Assembly (NCBI GenBank): GCA_963678705.1
Contig: OY783217.1
Coordinates: forward strand, 868,001-932,000
Direction of reading: 5' to 3'
Origin: Panorpa germanica
Lineage: Eukaryota; Arthropoda; Insecta; Mecoptera; Panorpidae
Length of the DNA stretch: 64,000 nt
Part shown: positions 37,416 to 49,600 of the stretch, in pieces
Layout of the letters: every line of letters begins with the position of its first letter
Numbering within the stretch: position 1 is the first letter of the stretch
Notes under the pieces: model-generated
What the model saw: the letters and a program-made list of their open reading frames with translations, nothing else
The model's database searches: none
What the model was told of the DNA's origin: nothing
Translations under genes and position numbers: made by a program

Positions 37416-38074
37416 ACAGCTACGGATTTTTTTTCCTGCCGCTTCCCTTCTTTTCTATATATAGTGCGATAAAATCAAAGTCTAACACACCGAAAAAACA
37501 TACATGCTTTGTAGTTACTTTAGAATTCAAGGCATGTATCAAATTTCGTAATTATACAGCTAAATAATAGGTATAACACCAATAATACGATTTAACATGA
37601 ATAACATAACTATTAAATGGTTTATCAACGTTTTTGGTTCATCCTGTAACTTAATTAAGTTCATTACTATTGTAATTCCAATACTCATTAATAATACAAA
37701 GCGTTAACATCACTCGTGTGTTTCAACATTGACATATTTCGTCTATTTGTTTATGTCATATTTTATTACTTAATCATTATCACATATTGATGTTTTACCT
37801 ATCCGAATACAACACACACACCTACATACAACACTAATACATAGATACCAACATTTGATTAATGCAATCCTATAGCTGATAACACTTTTTTTATCGGTGA
37901 GTTATTTTCATTCGATGTAACTTATTTTTTCAAACAAAACATAATGTCCGATATTTGTCGAAAATGTGTTTCATTATCATTTTCACTAAATGCTATTCAT
38001 TTTGTTTCTGTCATATAAATGGTTTATTATCTACTGAATACATGACTGACGCATGTTTTTTAAACACTTGTAGG

Positions 38075-38115
38075 CAGGACCGCATTAAGGTTTTACCTAA
38101 GTCAGGGCCGCATTC
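38075..38115 (+). mobile_element. hAT-end-like direct pair
   Basis: CAGGACCGCATTAAGG at 38075 and CAGGGCCGCATT at 38103 are 28 bases apart in the same orientation. Both resemble hAT ends. Probably nested or duplicated remnants; no element can be delimited. Confidence 0.35.
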
Positions 38116-38640
38116 ACTTCTAAGCTAAAAAACCACCTATTAACATTCAAAGGATTTTCGACTCTATAGAATTGTTCGGCGTGGAAGCGAAGAAAAAGGT
38201 TTCTTCTTTAATAATGGTATTCTATTAATATTGTTATTACAGCAGAAAAATTAACACACGTATTTTAATAATAATTTAGTCAAAACACGAATGTATAACC
38301 CTCTCTCTCTCGTATTCATTATGTGGCGGTAATGATGTGGAGGTAACAAGTCTACTATACGTGATGTGTCCTATGTCCTAATTTCTATAAAAGTGTACTA
38401 TATATTGATAAAGTGGGTTAATTGGCTTCAATTATTTTTTAATAACTCCTTATATGTTAAGAGATATTAACAATTAAAAAAGTCATTTTGTCTCTTTAAT
38501 TATTAAAGGGATTCAACGTTGTACACATTTCAAATGCATGTGACATCACAATCCTTGTGTAAGGTTACCAACCTTACAGCTCATAAATCTCTGCTATATG
38601 TATTTATATATCAAAATATCAAATATTATTTACAGTTATT

Positions 38641-38715
38641 TCAAAGAATAATAAAATTCCAATATTATGTCTGCCTTAGCAGGGTTAAATAAAATAAAAA
38701 CTTATTATTCTTTGA
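38641..38715. repeat. 14-bp perfect hairpin, 47-base loop
   Basis: TCAAAGAATAATAA (38641-38654) is exactly inverted at 38702-38715. The loop includes TCTGCCTTAGCAGGG, which can itself form a small stem. The stem is AT-rich and there is no conserved seed I recognise, so this is not called as a microRNA. Confidence 0.6.
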
Positions 38716-39560
38716 CTTGACTTGAATATATCGACTACCAAAAGCTACAAAATATTACCACAGCACTGACCTACTCAACAAATAACTGACGTTAAAATGC
38801 ATTTCACGTCATACAAAAATGGCCGACCATTTCTAGCGCTAAAATTACAATTCAAATTTTTAATTGCTATATCTCCATCAACATTTAGATATTTAATAAA
38901 ATAGACACGCCAGTACACATTTATTAACATCAATTTCAATCAACAATTGAAAAATCGACCACTAAAAAATGAGGACACAAGCCCATTGCGAAAATATTAT
39001 TTGACACGTACTTGGCCCTTTTTCTTATGCAGCCTTTCGGCTCAAAATGGCTTAATGTGGTGTTGATCTTAGAAATTTTCGACTGTCGTTTTCTAAAAAA
39101 ATATCTATGTAGTATAAACTAGAACTCTTCAATTTTGTAGCCAGTTCTGAGTGACGCCTATTCTGCTTTTTCAATGTAACAATGTATTCAAACCTTGATA
39201 TCATCTGTCTAAAGCAACTTATTATCATGCCAGCAGAGGTAGCTGTCAGAATTTACGCTGGTAGTTTCAATATACTTTAGGTAGTCTAGTACACATATAA
39301 CGGACGTTAAACCAACATAACAGGTGAGGAAGATTACTGCCATTTCAATGTTGTTGTGTATGAATATTATGAAATTACATAGATATTGATTTACGAGTTG
39401 TAAGCATAGATAAGTATTCACCACTCATATCGAGCACGTAGCGTTGGCATGAACACGAGGATTCTGTTCCACACAGATGATTGTTCGACAGTAGTCTAAA
39501 AATAATTTGGAGTTGAACTGAGAGATGCCGAGAAAATAGTAGCGTTAGTAGATTTTATAA

Positions 39561-39642
39561 GGTAGCGTGGCCGAGCGGTCTAAGGCGCTGGTTTAAGGCA
39601 CCAGTCTCTTCGGAGGCGTGGGTTCGAATCCCACCGCTGCCA
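39561..39642 (+). tRNA. tRNA-Leu, anticodon AAG
   Basis: Complete cloverleaf of 82 nt. The 7-bp acceptor stem pairs GGTAGCG (39561-39567) with CGCTGCC (39635-39641), with one T-G pair, and the discriminator base is A at 39642. The D arm follows. The anticodon stem CTGGT/ACCAG (39588-39592 / 39600-39604) closes the loop TTAAGGC, giving anticodon AAG at 39595-39597, which reads leucine CUU codons. The long variable arm with a CTC/GAG stem (about 39605-39617) is expected of type II leucine tRNAs. The T stem GTGGG/CCCAC closes TTCGAAT. A and B boxes for RNA polymerase III are intact, and T runs that can terminate transcription begin three bases downstream. CCA is not encoded, as usual in eukaryotes, and there is no intron. 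All stems are paired, so the gene is probably functional. It stands alone, with no other tRNA in the window. Confidence 0.97.
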
Positions 39643-39644
39643 TC

Positions 39645-39653
39645 TTTTCTTTT
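39645..39653 (+). terminator. Pol III T-run terminator of tRNA-Leu
   Basis: Two T4 runs (39645-39648 and 39650-39653) begin three bases after the discriminator base. A run of four or more T on the coding strand is the normal RNA polymerase III stop. Confidence 0.8.
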
Positions 39654-39819
39654 ATCGATTAATCGATAATAAAAAAAAAAAAAAGAGGTAAATAAAGTAA
39701 AGCACGTAACATACAATATACCTAATAAGTAACAGTACATCTTTTGAACAATTCACTATCTGCTGCAAGGCTAGCAGAACTATTTACTGTTATATCTTTT
39801 TAACTGATAACTATGAGTA

Positions 39820-39984
39820 CAGCAACCGGCTTAAGGTGGCCATAGGCGATTTTTAAAGGCTACACTTTCTAAATTGGCTATTTATGCCGGCTTCAAGGTA
39901 TGAGACTTTACATAAGTGTCCAATTTTCTGCGTACGCCTTTTGGATATTGCCTTAAATTAAAAAACAGTTATGCGCCACCACTG
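39820..39984. mobile_element. possible small hAT-type remnant beside the tRNA
   Basis: The left side has CAGCAACCGGCTTAAGGTGG, a CAG start followed by a CCGGCTTAAGG block familiar from hAT ends. On the right, GCGCCACCACTG reads CAGTGGTGGCGC when inverted. Beyond CAG the ends match poorly, and I see no 8-bp target duplication. Weak call. Confidence 0.35.
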
Positions 39985-41689
39985 GTAAATAATTACTCTA
40001 GTCTAAGTGTTATTACTCTTGAATTTTATTAAAATAAAGAGCATAAGTAATTATCTGTCACACTGGTTACTACGCCGCCAAATTGTTTTCAGTTTCTAAT
40101 TAAAATAGCTTATTAAACATAAATTTACTGTAGTATCATTTTTTTTTTCACTTTAATTAAACATAAAATATAATAAATGTTAATTTCCTTTAATAATAAA
40201 TATTTAATTACAACATTAATTATAATTAAAATTACCCCTAACAACACGTAACAACATTTATAAAATTCAATATTATCAGCGATTATGTACCAGTAATAAA
40301 AAATTCGCTAATCCACAAAAAGTATTTTATTATCTTCTTTGTTCTGGTGTTTCAGTGGTCCCGTGCTAGCAGGAGACAATTTATAGAACAGTGTGGCAGG
40401 TTATAAAACCACTAGCTAAGCTGCCTCTAACTTATCCTTGAGTACTTTTAAGAAGTTATACTTTCTTTAATCATAGACCGCGCGTGTTATAGTGGCTACA
40501 AAATAGTAAGGAACATTCTGATAGAAGCGTCTTTGCTAACTATAAATTTTGATAATCACTATTTATTAGAAACAATATTCTTTCTCACGTTTTAAACTGT
40601 TGAAATATTAGATAACACGGTTATATCTTCACACATATCAAAATAAAACCTTATCTATTTTTATCTGCAAATACAGAGTTCTTCTTAGTTTCTCCAACAA
40701 ATTTTGCTAGAGAAATGCATATTTAAGTAACTGTCTCCCATATTAAAAAACAAACGGAACATAAACCAGCACGAAAATGTGTCATACGGCGTGGTGCATT
40801 ATATTCAGCTCATAAGATTGTTATTTTAATATATTTTTTAATATAAATATAATCTTTATGTGTATCGCTACATTTGCGGGGAAACGTGACACATATGTCG
40901 CCATAGCGGAAGTAACGGCATTGTATAACACCAACCAGACACACACCCCTCTATCGTCCTCACCCTGTAAAACTCCTTCCTTCTGTACGATGTACGATGT
41001 ACGCCACGATGCCATGCCGACAATGTGGTCGACATACAAAAACCACAATCCTCCAAAATCTAAACCGCCAGAACTCATTTGCGATAATCCCTGGAATCCT
41101 GGAACTTGTGTTTAAATAATCCATTTTTTATGTCACATTAACCTTCTTTTTACAAATATTTATATTATTTTTAATATAATATGTATGTACTTTGTAAAAT
41201 ATGTTTTCTTTTGTTATAAAAATTGTTTTTATGATAACTAAGTTCAGTATTATTGGCAGCTTCATAACCGAGATTGCGAAAATAATGAATTGGAGATTCC
41301 AATTTTAGAAAAACCATTTTAGAAAAACAAGCTTCAAATATCAAAGAATTTTTCTAAGCACATACAATTGCATAAGAAGTTTATTTAATTACAAGCTCAC
41401 GGCGACTAAGCCGCGTTCTTAGCTTTTAGCTCCTAGCAATTAGAACAAACTCCATACATCTGACGTAAAACAAAAGGAAGTATTTAAGCTTAATTCCAAA
41501 TGTCAATATTAAGTGGTACGAGTACAACAAACGAAACTTGCCAAGTTCTCTAAGTTCAAGAGAAGTTTGAAATATTCCAGAAGTTAAGTACGAATAAAGG
41601 TAATGTAGAAATCTTTGTACGATTGTAGAATGGTAAAGATCAGGTCTGGTTTGATGCAGTACAAGTAAATTAGACGTACCACAAAAGGG
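39985..41689. other. non-coding, with a less AT-rich patch at 40.86-41.11 kb
   Basis: The patch is open for 85 codons on both strands. Neither reading resembles a protein I know, and convincing splice sites are lacking. Confidence 0.5.
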
Positions 41690-41757
41690 CATTATTTTTA
41701 AACGTTTAGGCGATTCCAACAACATGATCATATTCGCCCGAAGTTAATTTATTTTAA
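41690..41757 (-). mobile_element. probable 3' UTR of the LINE fragment
   Basis: After the stop codon the minus strand continues for about 65 bases and ends near TTTAAAAATAATG. That resembles the A/T-rich 3' ends of I-type LINEs. There is no clear poly(A) or TAA repeat and no recognisable target duplication, so the boundary is a guess. Confidence 0.4.
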
Positions 41758-42177
41758 TTAAATTAGGTTTATTATGTTTAAATCAATAAGGAATTCTGTA
41801 TTGTTTGAAAGTATGTTCTTTAATTTACCACTGATGTTGTGTTTTGTTCTTTGCGTTTGATATTGAGGGCAGGTTACTAGTAGATGATGGACTGTTATTT
41901 GCGTCTGACAGTTGCTGCACTGCGGAGCTATTGTTTTACTGAGTAGATGTTGATGCGTCAATGTCGTATGTCCTGTTCTTAGTCTAAAGATGGTTTTTTC
42001 GAATTGTCTATTGCTGGGATAAGAAGTTTCCCACTTGTTTCTATTTTCCTTAATCAATCTCAATTTGTTGTTACTTATTTGCGTCCAACACTTGTTTCAA
42101 ATTTGCCTCATACCCTTTTTATACCATTTAAGGGTGTTAAGGGCTACAAGGACACTATTAGTCAGTTCCGCTAGCTA
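41758..42177 (-). pseudogene. decayed 3' end of an I/R1-type LINE ORF2 (RNase H tail and zinc knuckle)
   Basis: The minus-strand frame ends at TAA (41758-41760) and runs back without a stop to a TGA at 42097-42099. The same frame continues upstream for about 25 more codons to a TAG at 42175-42177. Counting from the leucine TTG codon at 42061-42063 as residue 1, the reading contains RLRTGHTTLTH (27-37), typical of the region after the RNase H domain. It then has a knuckle C49-X2-C52-X7-H60-X4-C65 followed by Pro, as in I, Loa and R1 clade LINEs. The upstream part, with KCWTQ followed by NNKLRLIK, fits the linker between RNase H and the knuckle. Endonuclease and reverse transcriptase are missing, as expected for 5' truncation. 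With two in-frame stops it is inactive. The family features are known; the exact clade is inferred. Confidence 0.85.
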
Positions 42178-45100
42178 ATAATGTGGTGGAAACTCTTATT
42201 CTTTTTAAAAGATTTAAATTGAATTTGGTGAATGTGGAAAGAAGTTTCTGTCGCATAATTAGCAAACGAACCTGTGAAACTGAGCCCCAGATCAATTCGT
42301 TAATCGGATTCGGTGTTTCGCATTAATACATGAATGAATATTTATACATTAATAGCAGTAATGTAATCCGACACTGGCAGCAAGTTATATTAGAAAGCTC
42401 CACACTTGCATAATTATACTGCATAGTTGAAAGAAGTACTCTAAAGTAGAATTCATCATAGAAGTAGTAATTTAAATTACCATATATAATTACAACTGCA
42501 AAATGCATACGAAGAACAAGAAGAAGAACTGCTTGCAATTGTAACAAATATTAATTTCTGCAGAGTTGCAAGAAAATTTGAATGGACACGTATTCCTGAT
42601 TAGATAATTAAAACGAGGCAAGCAACAGAGAAAGAGATATACATACTAATTAATAATATTAATTAAATAAGTTGTGAACCCATAGTAATTGAAACTACTT
42701 TTAAATTAATTCAATTTTATTGCGTAAATAAAGTAAACTTTTATATTTCTATTAAATTTATTTTAAACATTAATTAACAAGTTGCAAAAGTTCCTCTTTG
42801 TTTAATTCATATACTGGAGTTTGCGGTTGAAAAAACTCTATGCGATAGCATGCATTGTTTGAAATATTTTCTACGGCATTTGTTCTGATTCGATGTTGTA
42901 TTTATAGTAAACATATATTTGCATATGTTAAAAGTGAGTAATTGTGGATATATATATCATATACCTTGTAGTATTGTGGATCGTCTTCACTGGTACATTT
43001 CTCTATATCATTTTTTTAATTTCATTCACAGTCTTGCAACAAAATGAGTGCGACATACAAGTACATAAAATGTTGCTAGAGTAATTTTATACCGGTAGAG
43101 ACGTTGCATTATTTTATAAAACAAATGTTTTATTGAAAAGTTGTTGAACGCAATGAATAAATATAAGTAGCAATAATAATTAATAACTAAATTAAAAAAA
43201 TGTTTTTAAAGTTTCTAGTGTGTACTTACATACAATTTATAAATATTTTAAAGTTTGAAATATTAACATAGTCCATATTTATCATGTACATACACTTTTC
43301 AATACCAAATATATTATAACTAATTTAAAAACTAACTATAAGTAATTTTTTCTATAATGTATATAGACGCGAATAAGATAAAATTCATTATAGATTTAAA
43401 CCGCTCTTATAACCTCTTTTAAGTATAAGTCGCCGCCGAACTATCGTGATTTTGACTATAGTCCTCTTTTCTTTCGTCCACTTATTTCTTAATCAAAAAA
43501 TCAAGAGCAAACTATAATGAAGAGGAAACTTTTAACTTTTTTTTTGGGAAATGATCTAAAAACGTTCTAAATTTGTAAGATGTTTGACCAATTATTCGTA
43601 GACATGTTTAAGCGTTAATCATCCGCGGCGAAGTATCGTTGTTTGTAAACTAACATTAAACAAAACTAAAATAAGTTATAAAAAGTTTATAAAATTTAAA
43701 ACACATATATTTCAACAGTATAATCTTGTAAGTAATGTGTGGAAATGGAAACGCCATATACCATACTCATACACCATACAACAGACCGAATTAAAGTTTG
43801 CGTTCTATAAACTAGTAGAAAACTAGAAGACTTGGTGCAACGTAGTGTATGGTATATATAGTTAATAACAGGGATACGCAACCTTTGAGATATTTCATAA
43901 TTATGTCGTACAGGTCCGATCATTTATAGAAAATTCTATAGAAAAATAATTGTTATATTTTAATCCTTAATTACCAAAAAGATTATTGTTTATTTAAAGC
44001 TATCGATAGGTTACTTAGTGCGGCTGTATAATAGAACAAGACTATCTTAAGACAATTTTATCTTTATCGAAGAAAAATAGAGGCAGCACCTTATTGTACA
44101 AACAGGGACGATCACGGCGTTACAACAGTGGTGTATTAGTACACATTAAATTAGAATTTTCTTTCCATCTTTCCAACCCTACTGAAAAGAATAAGAATGA
44201 AAGTGTAAAGAAAAGAAAGTGTGAAAGACTTGTCGCAAGTGTAAGCATCCTTAGGTGATTGTCACTTGGTACCTTTATCGAGTAACGAGTCTTAAAACAG
44301 TAGTATCTTTACTGTGCAATAGCCCTTAGTTCGATGGGATGTTTCAACAAGAGCGGTCATTTTATGAATATTTCAATATGAGTAAAATACTCTTAACTAT
44401 AAAACTTGAGATATAAAGTTTGTGACAGTGAGTTGCGACCCTTGATATTACATGATAATTTCAATATAATAATTAATCTTTAAGAAAATGTAAACAAGCC
44501 AATATGTCTAATTTGATTTTGTTACTTTTCAATAAATTAAATTATCCTGCAGTTCGTTTTTTCCTGTAAGATTTGAAACCTCTGGTACTCAGTGTACTTG
44601 AATCCTTTAACTTATAGTACAATATTGTATGTAGCATTGGAGTCGGTCCTGTGAAGAATGGTGCTCCAGAGTTAAATTAAAACAGGAACAAGAGGAGTTA
44701 TGTAGGCCAGTCGGAGTTGGCGTCGACATCGGCGGCGGCGGCGGTGTTTTGTGTCCGCATAAAACTCACGAGCTCGAGCACGACTGTAGAAGAAGTAAAA
44801 ACAAACTAAAGGTTTTTGTTTTCCTGTAGAATAAGTTTAATGTGGTTGCTAACATTAAAATTTAACGAATATATTATACAATACGAGTGTAGTACAATAT
44901 ACATACTCCTACATATGCTATGAGCATTTAGAAGTAAGCTGTAAAAGTATAATATGTAATTCGTATATTTTTTAAATGTATGATACTTCCTATGGGAATA
45001 TGAACAGTGCCGCATTAACAGACGAGAATAATTAAAGTCCAATTTAATTGAACTCGATTTTAAGTCTCTAGATATAAATCTTTAATTCAAATATATCATA

Positions 45101-47299
45101 GAATAAGTTTTGACGTATTGGAAACACGACTGTCTTAAAACTAATTGACTGGCCCTAAAAGTTCATCCAGTCTGATATAAAATACAACGTCAAAGAATAA
45201 AGAACACTAGAGATTATCCGATCAAAGATTTGCTTCAGTTTCTCATAAAGATAAATCCTATTTAAGGTAAACATCCACAATTACGCAATGCTCGCATCAA
45301 ACCTGGAAGAGAGGGAGAACGAAAGCGAAAGAGTTTGCATGATTGCTACGAGTCAATTAAGACATGAACTAAGGCAGGCTACATGTGTAGACTCTTACCT
45401 TAACAAAGTATAAAAGGACTCTGGAGAATAAAACCCAAAAACTTTAAAAAACGCTGTAACTAACAGAAACTGTATTCTAACAGAAACCATTGCTAAAATA
45501 CCCGTGAGTCTTCTAGATCAAGAATCTAGACAACTATAACTATATTTAGAACTTTGGTTTGTTTTATTTGTTGTTATAATAGGTGTATACCTAAAACACG
45601 ATAACTAGTCTTGTGACAGTAGTGTTGGTTCAATGAAAAACTTTACAACCTACTAAATTTGTATTTGCAGTAACGATGGACAATGTATTATATATTTTTT
45701 ACATAACACAAATAGTTTTTACTAATTTCATGTTGGTACACATGCTACCTACACACCGTGGCGTTTTATACGAGTACGAGCATAAAACATGGAACCTAAT
45801 TAATTGTGGCTTGTTGTTTATGTGGACACCGTGTTTGGGTTCAACTACACAGAACTATACAAAGCTATTTTATATAAATGCAATTACTTTTCACTAATCA
45901 TACTAGTTTTTCGGTGAACTATTTGCATTGCAATTAATTTTCGGTATGTGCAGAACAAAGTTCAGGTATTTGTTGGATTCTACGTACAATACTAATAAAT
46001 TTATTAAATATTTGGATTTATAAAGTAGATGCACAAATTGTATATATATATAGCTAGAGCAAGTATTGGACGAATTTTAATTAAATTGTTAGTAAATAGA
46101 AACTAAAGGGTTATTGTCATATACTGAGTTTTAGTTTTATTTTTATGTCTTTAATTTTAGAGCAAGATCACAGATTCCATAGTCCTTCTGCCAGATGCTT
46201 AAAGCTCTCTGACGCATTAAAGATAAGTCGTCCATTGCTACACAGCATATCTGTGTAACACATCTTCATCGATGCCTACGAGTATCTTAAATTCGCAATC
46301 AATTGAATCTCAAAAAGCAGTAAAATAGGTCTTCAAACGTTGTATATTACAAGTAACTTTTGTTATGTTCAGATATGAGGAACACGATAAAGCTACACAC
46401 ACATTTAGGACTTTGTTTGAATATTTCTGATATCTCGCAAACAAATTTTCACAACTCATAATTTTTATTAAAAAATATAATTCATTTAGAAAAGTATATG
46501 GAGTAATTACGAATAAATAAAAATGCCAGTAAACGACAATTTTTAAAAACAAGGACGCTAATTTTTAATCTAATAAAAAACAACATAGACATACTCATAT
46601 GTCATAGCAACATAGCATTTAAATTATGTGCTTTAATAATCATTTACATCAGTCTGTACATTACCATAATCTACTATCGCTGTAAGCAAAAAGATCGCTG
46701 TACAAATATACTTTTAACTTTTAATTAGAGCCCCACCAAAGAATATTCTTCTATTTACTCATACATTAGCTGCGAGTATGTGTTATATTTATGTTCATAC
46801 TTTTTTTAATATAACTTTATAATTGTTGTGTACATTTATCTCAGTGTACATTTTATTCATGTACGTTAATGCAGCATTAATTAAAACATACTTTAATCCA
46901 TTACAAACGATGCACCCACACATACACTCACACTGACATATAACTTTAATCAATTATTGTATCCATTGTATAAATAATTAGCATTCAACTTTATTTTTAT
47001 TGTATGTATTACTTCCTTTGTGACATAAGTGTGCCGTAAATTCAGGGTTTCTTAATGTGAAATAAGGACATAGAGTGGAAAGGCACAAATATATTCGCTA
47101 AGGGAGTCGTAAAACGGAAAATTTAAATATGGTGCTCTGTGCTGGAAATACACGAGTAGAACAGGACAAACAGCGATGGATAATTTAGAAAAGAATTAAA
47201 TAGTATGAAATTACTAAAGTATACTTCATTTCGACAAATCTAAATCGAAATTAACTTTAATAATATGAAAACAGCTTGTACAAACAAAGCAAACAAGAT
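42178..47299. other. non-coding
   Basis: AT-rich. Two loosely similar CGCCG-GAA-TATCGT segments lie at about 43431 and 43623. Three TACGAGTA-type sites occur (45769 and 46277 exact; 44881 with a final G). Nothing else. Confidence 0.55.
44717..44746 (+). repeat. GGCGTC / GGC repeat
   Basis: GTTGGCGTCGACATC is followed by about five GGC triplets. The first part is shared with 53602-53627, which has two extra GGCGTC units. Confidence 0.85.
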
Positions 47300-47372
47300 G
47301 ACGGAGTGACCAAGAACGTTGATGCCACATAACTGCGTCTTCAAATTCGATTCCCGGACGACGAATGGATAT
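47300..47372 (+). mobile_element. tRNA-derived SINE head (degenerate)
   Basis: The stretch has an A-box-like GTGACCAAGAACG near 47305 and a B-box-like ATTCGATTCCCGG at about 47345-47357, at tRNA-like spacing. The region in between cannot fold as a good cloverleaf. ACGAATGG and a T-rich stretch then follow. This layout matches the 5' end of insect tRNA-derived SINEs, whose B box is usually followed by a few G/C-rich bases and then AT-rich body. I cannot define the 3' end or a target duplication. It could instead be a lone tRNA pseudogene. Confidence 0.4.
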
Positions 47373-48431
47373 TTTTATTTTTTCTGTAAGTTGGTAGCCC
47401 TATACTCAAGTACTGCGCCAAATATGAGCAATATCAGTCAACCCATTTATTTACAGTCACTGCTTGAAGCAGTCCACTTATATTTTTTTTATAAAATAAG
47501 TATCTGAGCTACATGCCATCTGAGAAATAGTAAATTCACACCATGATCTGATGAAGATTTGGAAAGACAGACTTGCCGTAAAAGTATTGCAGTACATATT
47601 TCACAATTTCGTCATGATATTTTACCTGTACATTCCTGAAAAACACTGATTTAGCGGGCAACCCCCTTAAATAAGATAGATAACATATACTAGGGCTAGT
47701 ACATACATACATACTTTACATTTTCCCATTCAAATAAGATTTTCTGTGTCTACACTCTACACACTACGTACTACAAAGTTCCCTTTCTTTCACTGAGGTT
47801 TATTCAAAGTAAACTATTTGAATACATTAGGAAGGCCTCCCTTTATACTCTTCAAAAGTATTACACTTCAAAAGTAACTTAGTGTATATTTGTTTACTAA
47901 AGTATGTCATAGATGGCACAAACCACAAGAACTTTAAATTTCGAACATCAAATACATAATACTTTACATTTTTTGAAAATATTTGCAGCAACACGCGTTC
48001 AAGACAAGTGAAAACTTTATAAAATAATGTCCCTCAAAGAGGATTTCAAATATACTGATGTTGTTTAAGTAAACAGAGTAAGTTAATAAGCGATCTTACA
48101 AGAGCGAGTAGACTTTTAAAATGATAAACAAAAGTGAATTGCACGTTCTATGATTATTTTCTTCCAGTATACCAATCGCTTTAATAAAATATTTTTATGT
48201 TTTTACTTGCATGAAAATTGCCAATATATGTAAATTCTGTATTGGTTATTGGAAAACATACACACAAACTAACTTCAAATTATGTAAATATTGGAAATAT
48301 GTATCCATCCTGTTTCTTTAATAAGATATCAAAATAATAACACAATTTTATCGAAAATATAATACTTGTAATAATTTTGGAACAAGAATTATTAATTTAT
48401 TTCAAAACTACAATCGATTCTTTTACACTTA

Positions 48432-48462
48432 ATTGTACCCGGCGTTGCCCGGCTTTACAGAT
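48432..48462 (+). mobile_element. CCCGGCGTTGCCCGG motif, retrotransposon-tail-like
   Basis: TACCCGGCGTTGCCCGG at about 48436 sits in otherwise very AT-rich DNA. The same motif is widespread next to truncated non-LTR elements in arthropods. No frame accompanies it. Confidence 0.35.
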
Positions 48463-49100
48463 AGAATTTTAAAAGAAACACTCCCGAAAATAAAGAATTT
48501 TTGTATCCTAAATTTAAATGAATTGAAAAACTAGAAGTACTACTTATTCCGAACTGAGCTCACTTGTATTTAAATTAAATGTAGTATACTAAAATATACC
48601 ACAATGCTGTTGTTACTAGTGAATGAAACAAATTAAAAGTTAAATAATGATATTATGTTAGATACTTATTAAGTTCCTGAACTATTTCAGTATATGGTTA
48701 AAGGAAAAAGATTTAAAATCATTTATATGACTTAATAAAAGTAATAGCTTGAAAATTTAGTATAGAAAGGGAAGGTAAAAAAAAGATAAATGCTTTGCAG
48801 TTTCATTTTAAAATACGGGTCTCCATAAAAGTCACTTTATATGAAGCTACAAAAATGCACGTAAAATTAAGAGTATTTCCCAATCAAGTTATCAGCGCCA
48901 CTAACAAGCGCAAAACAAATACCACAGGTAAACATATAATCCATAACAATAGGTTGCTTGTGTGTAAAAGTTTCGCATTAAATTCATCACAAAAAACCGT
49001 TCAAATTTCAACGATTTAAATATATTTTTATAGCATCGTAAAATGAACAAAATAAAATAATTCAAAGAGACAGATGCAAGGTATTTAGCATAGGAACAAA

Positions 49101-49130
49101 CACAGACACAGGCACAGGCACAGACACAGG
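49101..49130 (+). repeat. CACAGR hexamer x5
   Basis: Five tandem units: CACAGA, CACAGG, CACAGG, CACAGA, CACAGG. Confidence 0.95.
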
Positions 49131-49344
49131 ATAAGGTAAGGGAAACGTAGGGACGGGAAGATCTCGCTTCATTTCATTATGACGTGGGGTAATATTCAAC
49201 TTGGAACATTTATTTCTACAAGTAGCTCTGTAGTAACTATTATTATAGAGATTTGGGGTCAACAGGGGCCCCACATAATATAATAGTATAGTACAGTTAC
49301 CATATATGATTATAGGAAACTATATAACTATAGGGTTGTTAGAA

Positions 49345-49600
49345 TGAGCATTATACACTAGAGGGCCACTCTAAAAGTAAAAGGATACAAATAGGAAGCA
49401 GTGAATTGAAGAGGAAAGGATTAAGAGTGGAAGGAACCAGGATCTGGATTAGGATCTACAATTCAGGAACCAAGAACTAAAAAGGAACGGTATTAAAACC
49501 ATAGTAGAAATGTAGCAGATTGTTAATGCTGTTTTAGGAGAAGAGTGGAATGGGGAGGGGAGGGGAGGAGAGGAGAGGGAGGCTGGTAGGTTTTAGATAA
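49345..49600 (+). repeat. purine-rich repeat family P, member 5, with G-run
   Basis: A purine-rich plus strand with GGATTAGGAT, also present in member 4. It ends in a G-run block (49552-49582). No open frame of note. Confidence 0.45.
49552..49582 (+). promoter_or_regulatory. G-quadruplex candidate
   Basis: Three G4 runs separated by single A, then AGGAGAGGAGA and a G3 run, 31 bases in all. The first three tracts have ideal 1-base loops; the fourth is reached over an 11-base purine loop or could be supplied by GG pairs. A role in regulation is only a possibility. Confidence 0.5.

Larger units (their letters stand above)
33808..39560. other. non-coding upstream flank of the tRNA
   Basis: AT-rich, with hexamer stretches at 35.87 and 36.55-36.68 kb, the 38.64-kb hairpin and hAT-end-like words at 38.08 kb. 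Open frames of 60-95 codons are unrecognisable. Confidence 0.55.
47373..49344. other. non-coding
   Basis: AT-rich apart from the CCCGGCG motif at 48436 and the CACAGR array. Confidence 0.6.

Noticed and set aside
39555..39740. Minus-strand frame across the tRNA
   Set aside because: It is an antisense shadow of the tRNA-Leu gene.
40858..41115. 85-codon frames open on both strands as an exon
   Set aside because: The patch is simply less AT-rich. A GTGAGG donor-like word exists on minus, but no pyrimidine-rich acceptor precedes the frame, and neither reading is recognisable.
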